Notes under the pieces: model-generated
The model's input: the letters and a program-made list of their open reading frames with translations, nothing else
The model's database searches: none
What the model was told of the DNA's origin: nothing
Source: Hyella patelloides LEGE 07179
Lineage (GTDB): Bacteria; Cyanobacteriota; Cyanobacteriia; Cyanobacteriales; Xenococcaceae
Assembly: GCF_900659865.1 (NCBI RefSeq)
Contig: NZ_LR213808.1
Coordinates: 1-35,319 of the forward strand
DNA length: 35,319 nucleotides
Reading direction: 5' to 3'
In this document: positions 23,602-31,217 of the stretch, piece by piece
Layout: the number at the start of each line of letters is the position of its first letter
Position numbering within the stretch: the stretch's first letter is position 1
Made by a program: the position numbers and the translations under genes

Positions 23602-26263
23602 AGTCTTAATCGATCTCAGCCGTCTTCAAGCTTTGGGGGTGGGGTTAAGTGATGTGCTGACAGAGCTAGAAGAAACCAATCAGGATATTTCTGGCGGACG
23701 AATTCTAGGAGAGCTTGACGAACCTTTGACTAGGGCAATTGGTCGCTTTGAGGATGCCGAAGACATTGCAGCTTTATCTTTTGAAGTAGCAGATAACACA
23801 GCAGATGACTCCACCTCTACTCGCCGTGTATATCTGCGAGATTTTGCCCAAGTTATCGACGGTCAAGCTGACCAGCGAGTTTTTGTTTCCCTCAACGAAC
23901 AACCTGCGGTTAAGGTTAGTATTCAAAAGCAACCCGAAGCCAATACAGTGGAAGTGGTAGAAGGAATTCAACAGCGACTCGAACAATTAAAAAGTTCGGG
24001 GTTAGTTCCCGAAGATATGGAGTTAGTTGCCACCTTCGATGAATCAGTTTTTATTCGCAATGCCATTCGTAACGTTACTAATGCTGGTTTAATTGGTGCG
24101 GGGCTAGCTGCGATCGCAGTTTTACTATTTCTTGGTTCTCTGCGTCAAACGGCGATCGTCGTTTTAGCCATTCCTTTGGCAGCAATGGCAGCAATTATTT
24201 TAATGAAGCTCTTTGGTTTATCTCTCAACGTATTTAGCTTAGGTGGGTTGGCAGTGGGAGTAGGGATTGTGGTGGATAACTCCATTGTCATGTTAGAAAA
24301 TATTGCCGAACGGGCGGGAATGACCCCAGGCAAGGATGCCAAAACCCGACTCAATTCCCCACAGTTAATTGCGCGATCGATCTCTGGCAGTCGAGAGGTT
24401 GAATCAGCTTTGGTTGCTTCCACCAGTACTAATTTAGTGGCAGTTTTACCTTTCTTGCTGATTGGTGGCTTTATTGCGCTGTTGTTTAATGAATTAATTC
24501 TTACCGTTAGCTTTGCTGTAGCTGCCTCAATCCTGGTAGCAACAACCACTGTACCAATGCTCACCTCTCGCTTACTCTCAATACCGAAATCGAGTTCCAT
24601 TGGACGCTTTTGGCTACTGCAAGCATTTAATCGTCAATTTGAAGCTGCTACCAGACATTATGGTGTATTACTTAAAAAAGTTGTTTATCGGCGGGCGATC
24701 ATCATTGGCTTAACCTTTTTATTACTCGGTGGCAGCAGTATACTTGCGATCGCCCAAGTTCCTCAAGAGATTTTACCTCGCATCAATACAGGACAAGTAG
24801 AATTATCCGCTCAATTCTCCCCAGGCACTCCTTTAGCAACCAATCGCCGAGTCATGGCAAAAGTGGACGAGATTTTACTAGCACAGCCAGAGACAGAGTA
24901 TACTTTCACTACTGCGGGGGGTTTTTTGTTTGGCAGCAATACGAGCGAAAATCCCCAACGAGGTTCTAGCACCATTACTCTCAAGCCAAATACTGATGTT
25001 GAGGCTTTCGTGTCGCGGATATCGGATGAATTAGAGCTACTCAATCTAGTTGATATTCTCCTGCGACCTAGACTTGGTTCTGTCAGGGGCTTAATTTTAA
25101 ACAACTCTCCCCTACGTGGGGCAGATGTTGATGTCATACTTCAGGGCAAAGACGCTCAAGTTTTAGAACAGGCAGGGGTCGAAGTGTTAAAAACCTTGGC
25201 ACAACGAGCTACCCTATCTACCTTTCGTCCCGATGCCGATCCCCAACAACCCGAAATGCAAATTCGGCTCGAACGCGAACGGGCAGCCGAACTTAACTTA
25301 AATATTCAAGACATTGGCGATACCTTAGAAACTGCCACCACTGGTTCTGTCCCCACTCAACAGCAACGGGGCAATCGACTGGTAGATATCAGAGTCGAGC
25401 TAAAGGAAGAATCCATTAGCCGTCCTTCCCAACTAGCCCAAATTCCCTTATTTACCGATGGCAGAGATCGCTTAATTCGCATGGGAGATGTAACCCACAT
25501 TGAATATGGAGAAGCTCCTGGGGAAATTCAGCGTATTAACCAGGAACAGGTATTTCTCATTGCAGGTACTCTCAATGAAGATGCCAATCTAGGGGACGCT
25601 TTAGCTGAATTAGAATCAATTTTTCAAGATATCGATCTCCCTGAAGGCGTTAGCCGTCTACCTAGTGCTGCTGCTCAAAGCAATCGAGAAATTCAATCTT
25701 CTTTTACTGTTTTAGGCGGACTGGCAGCATTTTTAGTCTTTGTCGTCATGGCAGTACAGTACAATTCCCTCATCGATCCTCTAGTAATTATGTTTACCTT
25801 ACCCCTGGCGTTGGCGGGAGGTATATGGGGACTTTATCTTACCCAAACTGCGATCGGCATTACGGTCATTGTGGGGGCAGTTTTGTTAGTCGGTATTGTG
25901 GTCAACAACGCCATTATTTTAATTGAACTAGCTAATCAGATTCAAGAACGGGAAAAATGCGATCGCGCCACGGCGATTCTAAAAGCAGCACCCCAAAGAT
26001 TACGCCCTATTCTCATGACTACTATTACTACCGTAGTTGGGATGTTTCCCTTAGCTTTAGGCTTAGGACAAGGGGGAGAGTTTTTGCAACCATTGGGGAT
26101 TGTGGTCTTTTCAGGATTAGCATTGGCAACTCTGCTAACTTTGTTTATTATTCCCTGTTTTTATATACTGCTCCACGATTTTGTTGACAGAGTTTTAGGG
26201 AAAAAGCGATCGTCTATATCTACACAATTAAAATATGACTGTGGCGGAAAAACTGAGGGATGA
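23552..26263 (+). pseudogene. RND efflux pump permease lacking its N-terminus
   Basis: The frame opens at 23552 and enters an RND transporter (hydrophobe/amphiphile efflux type) at RLDISGGVEEEIRVLIDL. It then runs intact to the C-terminus for about 900 residues. By comparison with AcrB about 170 residues are missing: the first membrane helix and the first porter subdomain. Remaining landmarks are TM4 with VVDNSIVMLENI (Asp kept, second Asp replaced by Asn), the pore and docking domains, and TM10 with IVVNNAIILIELANQ. TTG 23633 is the first usable start. Without TM1 the pump is unlikely to fold, so the locus is best read as a deletion-made pseudogene. Confidence 0.85.
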
Positions 26264-26370
26264 CATTGATGACATTTATGGAGCGTAAGAGCTAACTAAA
26301 ATCGATCGCTTTCAGCTAGAGATATCACATAGTCTAAAATATCGTAAACCTTATCAATCAATGTAACAAA

Positions 26371-27072
26371 ATGCCTAAAGAACTATGTAAGTGCTTTAAT
26401 CAGGAATCTCGAAAGCACGGTTCTCTTTCCAAGATTCATAGCGACAAACAAGACACGCAATGCGAGTCATGGCTGCGGTTGCTAGATCTTATTGAATCTG
26501 CTGCACAAACGGGTGTTGAAGAATTCGCACCACTTCGCGAATTTACTATTGAAGAACGTTCTGAAATTGTTACTCTTCCACCGACAATTGCAAAACTTAA
26601 AAATGTCAAAAACTTAAGCCTTTATGGTAGTTGTCTTGTTCGTATTCCCCCAGAAATTGGTGAAATGGAATCACTTGAGACGTTTACACCATACACTTCA
26701 TATTTATTGCATTGGTTTCCCTATGAGATAATCCGATGCACAAAGCTCAAATCAAGCACAGTTAGCACTCGTGCTATTTATGGCAACTATAAATACCGTC
26801 CTCCATTTCCCAATCTGAAACAACATATAAATGCAGAAGCATATTCGCTAATTACTCCCCAGGAGTGTAGTGTTTGTAGAACAAAATTAGAGCCGTCTAA
26901 AATTATTCGACGTTGGATATCTCTTCCCGTAGCGACTGATGTTCTTCCCTTGCTAGTTCATGCTTGTTCGGTGAATTGCATTAATTCACTTCCAGAAACG
27001 CCAAAAGGCTATGTATCTGGTTCTCATACTGGTGGTCATGATATCAAACAGCCCCCACCCATGGGAATTTAA
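26371..27072 (+). CDS. Leucine-rich repeat protein with C-terminal Cys pairs
   Basis: The 233-residue product has about two to three bacterial leucine-rich repeats in the middle, at EIVTLPPTIAKLKNVKNLSL, then LVRIPPEIGEMESLET, then WFPYEIIRCTKLKSS. The Pro-Pro-x-Ile-x-x-Leu style matches small bacterial LRR proteins. Cys motifs lie at both ends: CKC near the N-terminus, and CSVC with HACSVNC near the C-terminus, which could bind zinc. There is no signal peptide. Such proteins usually act by protein binding; the partner is unknown. It is followed by the toxin-antitoxin cluster but shows no link to it. Confidence 0.75.
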   Translation: MPKELCKCFNQESRKHGSLSKIHSDKQDTQCESWLRLLDLIESAAQTGVEEFAPLREFTIEERSEIVTLPPTIAKLKNVKNLSLYGSCLVRIPPEIGEMESLETFTPYTSYLLHWFPYEIIRCTKLKSSTVSTRAIYGNYKYRPPFPNLKQHINAEAYSLITPQECSVCRTKLEPSKIIRRWISLPVATDVLPLLVHACSVNCINSLPETPKGYVSGSHTGGHDIKQPPPMGI

Positions 27073-27154
27073 TTTAATAGCTTGTGTTTTCCTTGTTCAA
27101 CTTGTGCAATTATCTCTTCATATTTTCCCCTTGAGGCGCGATTAAATAGCACTG

Positions 27155-27237
27155 TATGGGAAATTTGACTTTATTAAACTGGCGATCGCGTAAAAGAAGT
27201 TCCCAACTAAAATAAACCATCTATTAAGTTATAGTAG
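27155..27237. repeat. Dispersed intergenic repeat, copy A (before YefM/YoeB)
   Basis: The phrase GGGAAATTTGACTTTAT leads to a HIP1 site and then AATAAACCATCTATTAAGTTATAGTA. It aligns along about 85 bases with copy C at 28761 and, in its first third, with copy B at 27839. Confidence 0.6.
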
Positions 27238-27294
27238 GGCGATCGCAAACAAATCGAAATTAAATCAAGAGCGATCGGGGAATAGATAAAAAGC

Positions 27295-27320
27295 TATAAT
27301 TTAGGTACAAAAACAAGTAC
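27295..27320 (+). promoter_or_regulatory. Candidate promoter -10 and YefM-type operator
   Basis: TATAAT (27295-27300) is a perfect -10 hexamer. Two GTAC cores follow at 27305-27308 and 27317-27320, in GGTACA and AAGTACT, with centres 12 bp apart. E. coli YefM binds paired TGTACA-type palindromes with the same 12 bp centre spacing (recalled from the literature). The site lies directly before the antitoxin ATG, as expected for autoregulation. Confidence 0.5.
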
Positions 27321-27328
27321 TTAAATTC

Positions 27329-27574
27329 ATGGAATCTGTTAACTACTCAGAATTTCGTCAAAATCTTGCTAGCTATCTCAATAAGGTTGAAGATGATCGC
27401 ATTCCCATCGTAGTATCGAGGTCTAACGGTAGAAAAGTTGTGGTAATGAGCTTTGATGATTATCAGACGAATGAAGCCACTCTACATTTGATGTCTAGTA
27501 AAGAAAACATCAGAGTTTTAGATGAGGCGATCGCAGAATTAGAAGATGGTGGTGGAATTGAAGTAGAAATTTGA
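27329..27574 (+). CDS. yefM: YefM/Phd-family antitoxin
   Basis: The 81-residue protein matches the Phd/YefM fold: NYSEFRQNLASYLNKVEDDRIPIVVSRSNGRKVVVMSFDDYQ contains the DNA-binding N-terminal half. An acidic C-terminal helix (DEAIAELEDGGGIEVEI) would wrap the toxin. It should neutralise the YoeB-like toxin encoded next and repress its own promoter with the toxin as co-repressor. Its stop overlaps the toxin start (TTGA), so translation is coupled. The operator-like GTAC pair lies directly upstream. Confidence 0.92.
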   Translation: MESVNYSEFRQNLASYLNKVEDDRIPIVVSRSNGRKVVVMSFDDYQTNEATLHLMSSKENIRVLDEAIAELEDGGGIEVEI

Positions 27575-27825
27575 AAGTCGTTTTTGCTGCTTCTGCTTTG
27601 AAAGATTATCGTGACTTTGAGCAGAAAAATCCTAAAGTATTTAAGCGAATTAACCTTCTACTGAAAAATATCAAAGAAACTCCCTTTAAGGGTCTTGGTA
27701 AACCAGAACCACTAAAACATAATTGGACTGGGTACTGGTCGAGACGAATCACTCAAGAACATCGCCTAGTATATAAAGTCACTGGAGATAAGATACTTGT
27801 GGCTCAATGTAAATTTCATTATTAA
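27571..27825 (+). CDS. yoeB: YoeB/Txe-family mRNA interferase toxin
   Basis: The 84-residue toxin starts with TTG overlapping the antitoxin stop. Family motifs are complete: NLLLKNIKETPFKGLGKPEPLK with the catalytic Glu of PEPLK, then YWSRRITQEHRLVYKV and the C-terminal CKFHY with its catalytic His. YoeB toxins bind the ribosome and cut mRNA in the A site. Length (about 84) equals that of E. coli YoeB. All key residues seem intact, so the module should be active. Confidence 0.93.
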   Translation: MKVVFAASALKDYRDFEQKNPKVFKRINLLLKNIKETPFKGLGKPEPLKHNWTGYWSRRITQEHRLVYKVTGDKILVAQCKFHY

Positions 27826-27838
27826 ATTGATAACACTT

Positions 27839-27873
27839 TATTGGGAATTTTGACTTTATCTAAAGGCGCGATC
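27839..27873. repeat. Dispersed intergenic repeat, copy B (between first and second TA modules)
   Basis: GGGAATTTTGACTTTATCTAAAGGCGCGATC is nearly identical to the start of copy C at 28761, then diverges. It begins just after the toxin stop. Confidence 0.7.
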
Positions 27874-27986
27874 TCTATTTCAAGCTAATTAACAATTTGC
27901 TATTATCATAGACTCAGCGGCAGAAAGAACATCTTTGAAGCAAGCCGTTTCTAAGCTTGATAGATATTTAAAAGAGAGGGTTGATC

Positions 27987-28208
27987 GTGAATAGTATGAG
28001 TTTCATAGCGAAGGTTGATAATAATGGCAAATTAAACATACAGTTACCGCCCGAATTGGCAAATCAGGAGTTGGATTTAGTGATTGTATATCAATCAACT
28101 CAACAAACAAAATCAGAAGATATTCATGATGTTGTCGATAGTTTTTATGGTTGCCTAGAAGACGATCCTATTCTAGTAGAGGAGCAAAACCAAAAAGAAA
28201 CAGCATGA
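27987..28208 (+). CDS. Antitoxin of a VapBC-type module
   Basis: GTG 27987 lies six bases after AGAGGG and is the preferred start (73 residues); ATG 27996 is the alternative. The N-terminus (FIAKVDNNGKLNIQLPPELANQELDLVIVY) resembles the swapped-hairpin AbrB-like DNA-binding domain of many cyanobacterial antitoxins. The C-terminus is acidic and likely binds the toxin. The stop overlaps the toxin ATG (ATGA). Context with the PIN-domain gene makes the role clear, although the sequence alone is a weak match. Confidence 0.75.
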   Translation: MNSMSFIAKVDNNGKLNIQLPPELANQELDLVIVYQSTQQTKSEDIHDVVDSFYGCLEDDPILVEEQNQKETA

Positions 28209-28624
28209 CTTATTTGCTAGATACAAATGTTTGGGCTAGATATTTGAATGGACGTTCGCCTAAAATTAGAAAAAAATTTAGAACGATTGATTTAACTCAA
28301 GTTTTTAGTTGTTCGATTGTTAAGTCAGAACTTATTTATGGTGCTTTCAAAAGCCGTAATCCCGATCGCACTTACCGAAAACAGCAAGAACTTCTCAGTC
28401 TTTTTGTATCTTTTCCTTTTGATGATGCTGCTGCTCTAGCTTTTGGCAGATTAAATGCTCAGTTGGAAGCCAAAGGTGAAATGATTGGTATCAAGGATTT
28501 ACAGATTGCTTCAATTGCCATAGCCAAGAATTTGATTTTAGTAACTCATAATATTCGAGAATTTCAAAGAATTGAAGAGTTAAAACTTCAAGATTGGGAA
28601 GTCGAAACAAGAGCGGATAATTGA
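28205..28624 (+). CDS. vapC: VapC-type PIN-domain ribonuclease toxin
   Basis: The ATG at 28205 overlaps the antitoxin stop and gives 139 residues; a longer frame from 28151 would run through the antitoxin. PIN-domain acids are in place: Asp in YLLDTNVW, Glu in VKSELIYGA, Asp in IGIKDLQIAS, followed by LVTHNIREF and the C-terminal LKLQDWE. These bind magnesium and cut RNA. The length equals that of standard VapC. The module should be functional. Confidence 0.92.
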   Translation: MTYLLDTNVWARYLNGRSPKIRKKFRTIDLTQVFSCSIVKSELIYGAFKSRNPDRTYRKQQELLSLFVSFPFDDAAALAFGRLNAQLEAKGEMIGIKDLQIASIAIAKNLILVTHNIREFQRIEELKLQDWEVETRADN

Positions 28625-28918
28625 GGTTTAAGCGATCTTAATTATCTCAAATTCTATTCAAGTCTTTAATAAATCGCGATCGCTTTCAATAGTTAACACT
28701 TTCACCTATTGATAGTTAGCGAATTAACGATCGGATTCTCAAAAATCGAAATCAGACCATATCGGGGATTTTGACTTTATCTAAAGGCGCGATCGCAAAA
28801 ATGAAATTTCAAACTTCAATAAACCACCTACCGTTACAGTAAAATTATGTGAGCTTCAGCCCTAACTTACGGTGCGGATAGGAACGAAGCATTATTGTAA
28901 ATGTATCGAGGTGTCGTT
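28625..28918. other. Interval holding repeat copy C and the promoter of the third TA module
   Basis: No gene is seen. It contains two HIP1 sites and copy C of the dispersed repeat. Part of the TA cluster promoter must lie in its last 60 bases. Confidence 0.5.
28761..28849. repeat. Dispersed intergenic repeat, copy C (before the third TA module)
   Basis: GGGGATTTTGACTTTATCTAAAGGCGCGATCGC is followed by AACTTCAATAAACCACCTACC. This aligns over its full length with copy A, with small gaps. Confidence 0.7.
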
Positions 28919-29143
28919 ATGTCATTAGTTAGAGGAATCAAAAAAGGAAAAACGATTGAACTACTAGAAGAAATTAACATTTCTGATGGTCAGGAAATAT
29001 TAGTTGATATTCAAACTGTAAATAACTTCTGGTCTAGCTTAGAAGAATTCAGAAATTCTCAAAAGTTTACAAATGTAGAGTTTGAAGCAGAAGTTTTTGA
29101 GGATTTGCGAGATAAAACTACGGGTAGAAATATAGAACTATGA
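28919..29143 (+). CDS. Antitoxin of a second VapBC-type module
   Basis: ATG 28919 has GAGGTG five bases upstream and gives 74 residues; ATG 28901 precedes the ribosome site and is rejected. The pattern LVRGIKKGKTIELLEEI, then FWSSLEEFRN and a final DLRDKTTGRNIEL is that of antitoxins paired with PIN toxins in cyanobacteria: a small N-terminal DNA-binding hairpin and a C-terminal toxin-binding helix ending in DR.PGR. The stop overlaps the toxin ATG (ATGA). Confidence 0.88.
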   Translation: MSLVRGIKKGKTIELLEEINISDGQEILVDIQTVNNFWSSLEEFRNSQKFTNVEFEAEVFEDLRDKTTGRNIEL

Positions 29144-29543
29144 CTATTAAGTATTTACTAGATACTAATATCTTGTCAGAAGCTATCCGCCCAAAACCCA
29201 ACCCTAATGTTTTACAAAAACTGCAATTACATCAACAGCAATTAGGCACAGCTACCTTAGTAATTCATGAGTTATTGTTTGGCTGTTATCGACTTCTTGT
29301 ATCTAAAAAGCGCGAAACTTTGCAAGCATATATCGAAAATGTCATCTTACCTAATATTTCCATATTTGACTACGATTTGAAATCAGCACAATGGCACGCC
29401 ACCGAAAGAGCAAGATTAATAAGTATGGGGAAAACTCCAGCTTTTGTAGATGGTCAAATTGCGGCGATCGCTTATAGTAATAATCTGATTTTAGTGATTT
29501 TGATAATTTTCAGGGATTAAAAATAGAGAATTGGTTTGAGTAG
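29140..29543 (+). pseudogene. vapC: VapC-type PIN toxin with frameshifted C-terminus
   Basis: The gene starts as a normal PIN toxin (KYLLDTNILSEAIRP, VIHELLFG, PAFVDGQIAAIAYSNNLILV), with three metal-binding acids intact. After LILV the frame runs into VILIIFRD and stops at 29518-29520. In another frame the expected ending SDFDNFQGLKIENWFE and its stop (29541-29543) are present directly after. The family segment VTRN is missing. A small deletion, perhaps between short TTAGT-like repeats at about 29491, explains both. The read product is 126 residues. Activity may be lost or reduced because the fourth acidic/polar site is gone. Confidence 0.8.
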
Positions 29544-29677
29544 ATGCTTTATTAGTAGTCAGGAAATTAATTATAAGATTCTCAAAGATGGTCTCATTGC
29601 GGTAGATGTATTTACTGGTTCATAATTAGGAAAGTCCTAATACCAAGAATCGAAGAAGAATCAGTGCCAGACTTGAG

Positions 29678-30139
29678 CTAACTACAGCCAACCACTGAAG
29701 CAGTATAAGTTTTGCCCACTGCTTCAATTCCTCCCACTAAGAGGTTAACTTGATAAGGTTGAGTTTTGGTTCGTGTAGTTGCCTCAATAGTTAGAGGTTC
29801 ATTAGCTATTAGTTTCACCTCTTTTTTCTGATAGAACTGATCGGCAGTTTGATCGCCGTATTTGAGATACATCTCGATCCTATATGAGCTATCATCTTCC
29901 GAGACAATTGTGGCTTGAAAACTTTGAAACTTTTCATGGGAAGAAACTACCCAATCTGTATTCCAGTTGTTTTTGGCGACTAACCCTAAACCTGGTATAG
30001 AAACGGTCTTGTTTACTTCAGTTCCTTGACCTTCCACTACTGACAGAGCAGTACATTTTTCAACTCTTCCTGGCCAAGTCCAACCAAATGCCATCACTAA
30101 CACCGCAGAACTTAGATATTTTAGGTCAAGAAAGAGCAT
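29678..30139 (-). CDS. Secreted conserved cyanobacterial protein of unknown function
   Basis: The 153-residue product starts with a short hydrophobic leader (LSSAVLVMAFGW) that could be a signal peptide. The mature part is beta-rich, with the phrases TVSIPGLGLVAKNNWNTDWVV, YLKYGDQTADQFYQ and PYQVNLLVGGIEAVG. This pattern is familiar to me from uncharacterised cyanobacterial exported proteins, but no function is known. The two Cys (KCTA early, GCS at the end) may pair. The gene stands alone and converges with the toxin fragment. The start is not fixed by a clear ribosome site. Confidence 0.72.
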   Translation of the reverse strand: MLFLDLKYLSSAVLVMAFGWTWPGRVEKCTALSVVEGQGTEVNKTVSIPGLGLVAKNNWNTDWVVSSHEKFQSFQATIVSEDDSSYRIEMYLKYGDQTADQFYQKKEVKLIANEPLTIEATTRTKTQPYQVNLLVGGIEAVGKTYTASVVGCS

Positions 30140-30217
30140 TCAAATACCTCCAAACAACAACTAAAATCCCATTCAATACTAAATCAACCAGGTTAATTTT
30201 CCAGTCACTCCTTCTCC

Positions 30218-30279
30218 ACTGCGATCGCGTTCTTAGCCCTCTCTGCTGTTCGCGCAGTGCCAGGCTACGCCCGATCGCT
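30218..30279. repeat. HIP1-bounded palindromic repeat, copy 1
   Basis: GCGATCGC at 30221 and CGATCGC at about 30272 enclose the hairpin CTGC-TGTTCGC-GCAG and the phrase GGCTACGCC. The layout resembles the copies at 31041 and 34016. Confidence 0.5.
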
Positions 30280-30412
30280 ATTCTTATTTTAGTGAAGATG
30301 CTCAAATAAAATTGTGTAGTCTAAAATATTGAATTACTTATTTATGACCTTTTCGATCCTAACCTAATCTTATACGGCTATACTTAATAGCTGAAATCAC
30401 CAACGCCAAAAA

Positions 30413-30847
30413 ATGCAACCTTGTTATTGGGCGATCGCTAAAATACCAGGACTGAGTACCAAAGAACAAGAATTACTCAGCCAAAATGGGATAAAAACAA
30501 CTAGAGATTTATTACTGAATAGTCAGACACCTCAAGCAAGAAATCTTTTAGCAAATAAGTTACAACTTCATATCAAACACATCAATAAATGGATTGCACT
30601 AGCAGATTTAGCGAGAATTCCTAGTGTGGGGTATCAATATTGTGGTTTACTATTACATTCGGGGATTGCTTCAACGATGCAATTATCTCAAACACCATTA
30701 CACAGAATACATCCCACTATCAAACGTCTTTATGTCGCGACGATGCAGCGTCAGGATTTAACTCCTTCTGTATCCCAGGTAAAAAAATGGATTGAAGAAG
30801 CAAGATTGTTAATGATGAATCGGGAATTAATCTCGATAAATAGGTAA
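30413..30847 (+). CDS. DUF4332 helix-hairpin-helix protein
   Basis: The 144-residue protein has two helix-hairpin-helix-like units, IPGLSTKEQELLSQNGIKTT and IPSVGYQYCGLLLHSGIAS, each followed by an amphipathic helix. This is the DUF4332 pattern: a compact helical protein related to HhH domains that often bind DNA. It is cytosolic with no catalytic motif. A role in DNA or nucleic acid binding is inferred from the fold only. It stands alone; no strong ribosome site precedes the ATG. Confidence 0.85.
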   Translation: MQPCYWAIAKIPGLSTKEQELLSQNGIKTTRDLLLNSQTPQARNLLANKLQLHIKHINKWIALADLARIPSVGYQYCGLLLHSGIASTMQLSQTPLHRIHPTIKRLYVATMQRQDLTPSVSQVKKWIEEARLLMMNRELISINR

Positions 30848-31217
30848 GCTTTTCTGAAAAAAAAATTGGTAAACAGAACGAAAAAAGCGAGGGCAATGGC
30901 TAAACAACTACTCACTAAGATAGAACTGTAACCAATTGTGATGAGCATTTAGAGCTATTTATCCTATTAAGCCGAACCAGTAAGAAAAATCTAGAATCAA
31001 GAAAGCAACGGAAACATAACTGACTATAATTGAAGAATGCGGTCTGCTGCTACGCGCACCGCGTAGCAGATATCTTCGAGATCGCTATATCAGTTTATCA
31101 GTAAATATTACTACATTGCAGCTTCATTTTTTGCAGGGACTACCCATTTATACTAGATGATTTAGGCTATATCAAAAGTAATTTCAATTCACATTAGACG
31201 TACTAATCAAACTGAAC
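30848..31217. other. Gene-free interval between DUF4332 and M1 peptidase genes
   Basis: Two convergent genes end here, so no promoter is required. It contains the strong palindrome at 31047-31069 but no T-tract terminator that I can see for the peptidase gene. Confidence 0.5.
31041..31086. repeat. HIP1-related palindromic repeat, copy 2
   Basis: CTGCTACGC (31047-31055) and GCGTAGCAG (31061-31069) form a perfect stem, ten pairs if the next G-C is counted, with a three-base loop. GCGGTCTGC precedes it, as in copy 3, and GATCGC follows at 31080. Confidence 0.75.

Noticed and set aside
24145-24600. 151-codon minus-strand frame inside the RND pump gene
   Set aside because: The plus-strand frame encodes recognisable RND transmembrane helices; the minus frame is their shadow.
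27893-27994. Short in-frame peptide SAAERTSLKQAVSKLDRYLKE before the second antitoxin
   Set aside because: It looks like a helical gene remnant but has no proper start codon and is only about 33 codons; no family could be assigned.
29545-29625. Short frame SSQEINYKILKDGLIAVDVF after the broken toxin
   Set aside because: It may be a gene scrap, but it is too short and unrecognised to annotate.
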